The notes under the pieces are model-generated. The model saw only the letters and a program-made list of their open reading frames with translations, did no database searches and was not told the DNA's origin. From positions 30,672,501 to 30,736,500 of the forward strand of contig NC_080577.1 in NCBI RefSeq assembly GCF_029962835.1: DNA of 64,000 bases, written 5' to 3'. Positions 59,105 through 64,000 of this stretch are shown in pieces. This stretch comes from Magnolia sinica. Its lineage: Eukaryota; Streptophyta; Magnoliopsida; Magnoliales; Magnoliaceae. Every line of letters begins with the position of its first letter. Position 1 is the first letter of the stretch. The translations under genes were made by a program, and so were the position numbers.

Positions 59105-61251
59105 GTATATATATATATATAGTACGTACAATATTATATATAACATAATATTTTATATACATACATATATATATACACACACACACACACGTACACACCC
59201 ACACACGCACGCACAAGAACGCACAAACATCACAGTGGGCTCCACCGCTCAAATATCTCAGCGGGCTCCACCGTACAACATCACAGTGGGCTCCACCGTC
59301 CAGGCGGACGGTGGAAATAAAACACCTATGTCACTGTGGGCTCCATGTGAGGCCCACCATAATGTTTACAGTCCATCCAACCTGTTGATAAGGTCACGTA
59401 GGCCTAGATGAAGGGTGAAAACAAATTTCACCCTGATCCAAAACTTCTGTGGGCCCAGAAAGGGTTTCAAGGGTAGAGTCCAATTCACACTGTTTCCTTT
59501 GATGTGGGCCAACCGAGTCTTGGATGGACCTCAAATTTGGATGGTGGTCCACTGACCTTAGGGCCCACTATATAAACGGATTGGATGATAAATAAACATC
59601 AAGGTGAGGCCCACGCTACAGCCGTGGGTGCTGTCCGCTAGCCAGTCCACTCGGGCGCTGGTGCGCAGGCAGTGCTGCTGCCTCTTTGACACAGCAACCG
59701 ACGTTGCTCCGTCCAATGGCCCTCCATGGCTCCAGACAAGTAAAATAAGCCCAATATTGAGCATATTTCGTCGTATAGACAATCAGGGAAGGTTTCAATG
59801 GTGAAAACCACCATTTGGTATGGTATGGCCCGCCCGAAGGTCTGATTGATCCCATCTTTCGGCTCAACTCCTAAAAGGGGCTTGGGAAAGGAATGGATGG
59901 TGTGGATTGAAGACATACATCAAGGTGGGGCCAAAATAAGTGGGCCTCTCCCATTGTCTTGGAACCAAGCCAATATTTGTGTTTCCCAACCAAAATGTCC
60001 AGCGTCTCTGGGACTGTCTGGCCGAGCAAGGCGCGCCTGCTCATGAGGGCCACCATCGATGGATGGTGTGGGTACAATACACGCAAAGTGGGCCCCACTT
60101 GTAGGTGATTTAGATGGAATACATACCTTGTGGTGGGGTCCATTCAAGTGGGCCACACAACCTCCTTATCATCACATATAAAGAAAAAAAAGAGGGAGAG
60201 AGAGAGATAGAGAGTGGGACACACGTGATGGAGGGACCCCGGCACTATGGGCCCTCCCTTGCACTAAATCATACATCAAGTGGGTCCCATTACATGTGGG
60301 TCCATGAAATCAAAATCCAACGGTGGAGATCCCTTCTCTACTAAAATAGACGGTCTAGATGACCCTAAGTATGCAGGGAAAATTAAACATCATGATGGGG
60401 TCCATGGAGAATGGAACCATCATGGAATGATCATGATGATCCAAGTGGGCCATCGGCCACATCTTAGGGTCCAAAGTGAGATCCAAACCATTGATCGGTT
60501 GGCCTCACTTGGCCCATCTTAAAAACATTAAAAGCTACCCTATCAAAGCACCCACCGCTTGATCTTCTTACTCCCTTGACTTCCTTAGCTCCTTGTGCTT
60601 CTCTTTGATGGAGGAAGATGAGAAATGGATGGCTAGGATAGGAGATCTAGGGATGGAAAGGTGGGCCACACTTGTAGCTTGGAAGAGTTGGAGAGCTCAT
60701 ATGTATGGAATTTTTTGCTTAGGGAGAGTTTTGAAAATGAGGAAAAGACTTGTAAAGGGAGAGAGAGAGAGGGAGTGATGGGTGGAGTCATGGATGTGGT
60801 GGTGATGGGTGTAAGAGGCTCCTTTTTGACTTTTGTGGCAAAAGTTGTAAGAGAGGGTATGGGTTGTAAGAAACTTTTTGACTTTTGGGGCTTGCTTGGG
60901 AAAGGGTGAAAGGTGATGTGTACTTGACATGATAGGATTGATGGGTTGATTGATTGATGTGACACCTTGTAGAGATTCCCTCGGAATTCGCACGCGCGGC
61001 GTTTTCCTCGCACCGAACGCTGGCCCACATCTCCCGACCAAGGTATCACCTCGACGCGCGAGTCACGGCATCGGAACCGCGGCGACGACGCGGTCGCTAA
61101 GGTACAAGTCCTGGGTTGAATTGACTTAGGTTGACGGTATGAGAATCAGGGTCGTGCATAAACACCAGTTAAGGGTCGAAGGTCGCCGGAATTCGACCGG
61201 AAAGACCGCGGAAGCTTACGGAACGGTACGGTCTAGGATACGGGGCTTACA
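59039..61251 (-). mobile_element. 5' LTR of Tekay-type element, outer part
   Basis: Resumes the LTR at the ATA duplication and runs to GGGGCTTACA at 61251, followed by GTATG (61252-61256), the partner of 31501-31505. It parallels 33345-35555 closely. Differences include a much longer (TA)n tract at 59049-59102 and, at about 59600-59720, a segment with GCTGTCCGCTAGCCAGTCC that has no counterpart in the 3' LTR. Confidence 0.92.
59049..59102. repeat. (TA)n microsatellite next to CACTA border
   Basis: A run of about 54 bases of TA directly beyond the CACTA target duplication; the sister LTR has only about 14 at this place. Confidence 0.9.
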
Positions 61252-61256
61252 GTATG

Positions 61257-63654
61257 TGCCTGAGTAAAGAGAAAAAAGAGAGGAAGGAGAAGAAGGAGGA
61301 GGGAGAGAAGGAGAGAGAAAGATTAGGTGGGTGGTTGTGTTGAGCCGGGTCAATTTGGCTGGAACCGAGTCAACTTGGTTGGGACCGAGTCCAGTTGGGT
61401 CGGCTCATGCTCGGGCCTTGTCCAGGCCTTGTTGAGTTGGTTCGAGTTGGGAGCAGATCGAGCTTGTATGTCTAATCATGTTGACGTAGGTGAGTCGACA
61501 CTTTCTTCCCATACTAAACTCATTTTAGTATATTATTATCATTGTTACCATTCTTTCAGGGTTAATAACATTAGATATGATTAGCCATTAGTAGGTTATT
61601 TGTGCTCAAATTAGTTATAATAAAGAAAAATTTTAATTATCAAATAGTGGTAGTTTAATTATTACTCTCAAATATTCTCCTTAATAATAGGTCATAGTAG
61701 TTATTGTCATCATAATAATTATTATTACTATGTTAGCTACTATTAATTACAACACTAATGTTAACAATTATTTTCTAATTATTAAATTAACATTGTAATG
61801 TATTTTACACCCACCACAATTCAAATCCTAGAATCTATGTTTAGGAGTAAACTCAAGGACAAAACCCTAATTATACATCAAACCCTAAGAATAATTAATT
61901 CAAATAATAAGTTAAGACCCTAACCCCAAATAGTGTGTAAAGCTGGATCTAACTGTACAACTTTGCGATTTATGGTAGAATTTGATTATAAGGGAACGCA
62001 CATTTCTTAGCAATGATGCAGGTGGTTCAAAACTACAAGGTGATGATTTCTTCCCCTTAAGCTTTCCATTTCCAAATTGGTTAAGTAATAGTCTTTATCA
62101 GAATCACACATGTTATCTTATAGGATGTGGTCTCTTACATTAGTCATAAAATCTTAAGACATGACTTATATTTGATTTATGATTGTATGTAATAGTTATT
62201 TACATGATGGCTCCCATTTAAATTTCATCCATGATCTTTGCGATTATTATGTAGCGAGTGCTTCACTTACATTTGGCATGCTATATCTATATGCTTTCAC
62301 ATGAATTGTTGTAGGCAACTTATGAATCTCTATTTACTACACGTACTAGTGGGTAATTCCCTCTTGTGTACATGAACCCATACTTAGGATGTAACAAGAT
62401 GGGTTGTGGTAAGAAATGGGCTATTGATTTAGAGGATATATGGGATATGGAACATTAATGTGAGATTTACCATCCATAGGGCATACGGCTTGAGTGGCTT
62501 AGAGATGATCTCTTTTAATCGCTCTGATTTAGCCTTGCTTGACCATTTTTGCCAATTGATTTGATGTTCCGTGTACCCTTTTTGTTGCTGCGATTTGACA
62601 TCTGTCCCATGTTTTGAGTTTTGACCGATGTGGCTTCGATGACCTATACCATATGATGGTAATCCCTACTTATTAAATTTGATTGGCCACTGGTCGACAG
62701 ACATCCATTAAACATTCTAAGATGGGAAAACCTTATGAGCCGAGGATGGTGTCATGAGACACTATGCCCGAACTGTCGGCCTACGCTAGTTGACGAGACC
62801 CTCGTAATGACCTTTGAGTTTACTTAAATTGGTAGGTTGTAATTAGAATAATAATGGTTTGGCTAATCATGCATTCATAGTATATTGGCGATGACGGGTG
62901 GCTAATTCTGGATGTTGTAGCACGTGCCCTTAAGTTTAGTGGGGTATCGTTTCGCTAGCTCCCAGACCATCGACTATCAACCTATATACGAGATATGTAC
63001 AATGACTTGGTCACTATGCTGTATAAGATATGCTACGCTGGTGACCAGTCTTATGCATGAGTGATGAGCCAAAGTCCGACTTGATGAGCATCCCTGGGTC
63101 GATGTGCATTCACACATCCATGCATTTAAAAAGACTGCATAATGTATTATTTTAAATGCCTTATTGTTTTTAATTATGCTTAGCTAAGGCAGCAGTGTGT
63201 AATCTTGAGGAAAATTCACACTGAGTTGGTCACTCATCCATCAAATATATAACCATACAGGTAGCACAGGTGACTTAAATGATATTTAGGTTCAGACTGA
63301 TGAAGAGCTGGGAGTAATTTTTCAAGGGTGCATGATTATACCTGCCAAGAGAAGTTGCCTGATCGTGCGACTTACGTCTAAATGCATTTTAATATTTCTC
63401 ATGTGTTAAATTTTGTAAATCTTGTATTTGTAAATATCAAGACATTAGTTTGTATAAGTCATTATGGTCAGCCTCTTGTATATTCTAAATATAAATGTAA
63501 ATTTTCATTTACATTGATTTATTCATCCTACGCTAAACTGCTAACTCTGAAAGATGAAAAAATATATATATGAAATTTGGCTCTCTATAGGTCAACCCTC
63601 ATGTTTTTGGGAAACGATTCATATACTCGGGTCCCGAAAACACGGGGCGTCACA
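61257..63654. mobile_element. Old solo LTR, right part (TSD ATTCA)
   Basis: Continuation of the LTR begun at 29154. It starts in GA-rich sequence (61262-61320), passes through AT-rich non-coding DNA and ends CCGAAAACACGGGGCGTCACA-like (shortened here) at 63654, followed by ATTCA. No coding sequence is recognisable in it. Confidence 0.8.
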
Positions 63655-63659
63655 ATTCA

Positions 63660-63849
63660 TGTGTTCCTTTTTCGGTCTTTTCCTCCTTTTTCCCTTGCTT
63701 GGGCTAGGCCCAACTTGCTGTGAATAGGGTCGACAATAAGATAGGCTGCCTTGGGATTTTTTGCCTAGGGCAGCCTGAATGTCATACAGTCTTGTAAAGC
63801 TTATTCTTGAAATGAAAAAATATACATCTTCTGAAGAAAAAAAAAAAAA
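63660..63849 (+). mobile_element. 3' UTR and poly(A) of the interrupted L1
   Basis: Directly after the ATTCA duplication comes non-coding sequence that ends GAAATGAAAAAATATACATC and a 13-base A run (63837-63849), as an L1 3' end does. Together with 27430-29153 it completes the L1 that received the nest. The matching plus orientation and the shared ATTCA support this. Confidence 0.7.
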
Positions 63850-64000
63850 CACCTTTCCTTGCCTTATAGGATTTTGAAGATATGTTCACTAACTGTGCAT
63901 TGATTGGAATCAAAAGAATGGGGGAACTCGATGAAAAAACATCCCAGGCGGCTTGTGCATTGAAGTTTCCAAGAGAATTAGCATAAATTAGAACAATGGA
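63850..64000. other. Flank beyond the L1 tail
   Basis: No feature seen. This should be the L1 target-site side, but no duplicate of it could be found near 27430. Confidence 0.4.

Overview
This window is nuclear DNA of a flowering plant. It contains no intact host gene. Almost all of it is transposable-element DNA, intact or decayed: Ty3/gypsy and Ty1/copia LTRs, L1 LINEs, tRNA-derived SINEs, CACTA, hAT and Harbinger-like DNA transposons, and many microsatellites. Dispersed fold-back modules that start near GTGGGGCCCACC and read on to GATGTATG recur across the window. From memory these resemble repeats of magnoliid genomes (magnolia/laurel relatives); that taxonomic hint is inference only.

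Layout, 1-27 kb: a Harbinger-like non-autonomous element (811-2249), a SINE (3485-3620), a solo LTR (3715-4504), a copia-type solo LTR (6246-7028), a dead Ty3/gypsy gag-pol on the minus strand (8641-11607) with another solo LTR inside its gag (10486-11208), a second gypsy RT scrap (8037-8640), a degraded LTR (12580-14306 and beyond) carrying a hAT MITE (14307-14948), and a 4.06 kb solo LTR of a Tekay-type family (15853-19913). Then come a minus-strand L1 remnant (20456-22365), a CACTA TNP2 transposase remnant (22440-23930) and two exon scraps of host genes (NDR-type kinase and CstF77).

Layout, 27-64 kb: one four-level nest whose target-site duplications (TSDs) can be read directly for the three inner insertions. 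A 5'-truncated L1 (27430-29153 plus 63660-63849) was hit by an LTR element, now a solo LTR (29154-63654, TSD ATTCA). That solo LTR was hit by a Tekay/Del-like chromovirus with 4.05 kb LTRs (31506-61251, TSD GTATG; PBS, PPT, gag, PR, RT, RNase H, IN and a chromodomain-like tail, all on the minus strand). The chromovirus 5' LTR was hit by a 16.7 kb CACTA element (42336-59038, TSD ATA). The sister LTR supplies the empty site that confirms the last event.

The CACTA element is the most notable object. Its termini carry clusters of GACGGTC/GACCGTC palindromes. Inside are about 4.2 kb of telomere-like hexamer repeats (TTTAGG variants with a recurring higher-order block) and decayed exon fragments of at least eight unrelated host genes: vacuolar sorting receptor, RAD5/HLTF-type SNF2 helicase, LRR receptor-like protein, callose synthase, RuvB-like helicase, splicing factor SYF2, a PPR protein and a DUF26 cysteine-rich protein. 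All lie on the minus strand and several keep AG/GT splice borders. No transposase is recognisable inside it, so it looks like a non-autonomous, gene-fragment-carrying (Pack-type) CACTA. The coding remnants in the window have stops, frameshifts or lost catalytic residues and are unlikely to encode working proteins.
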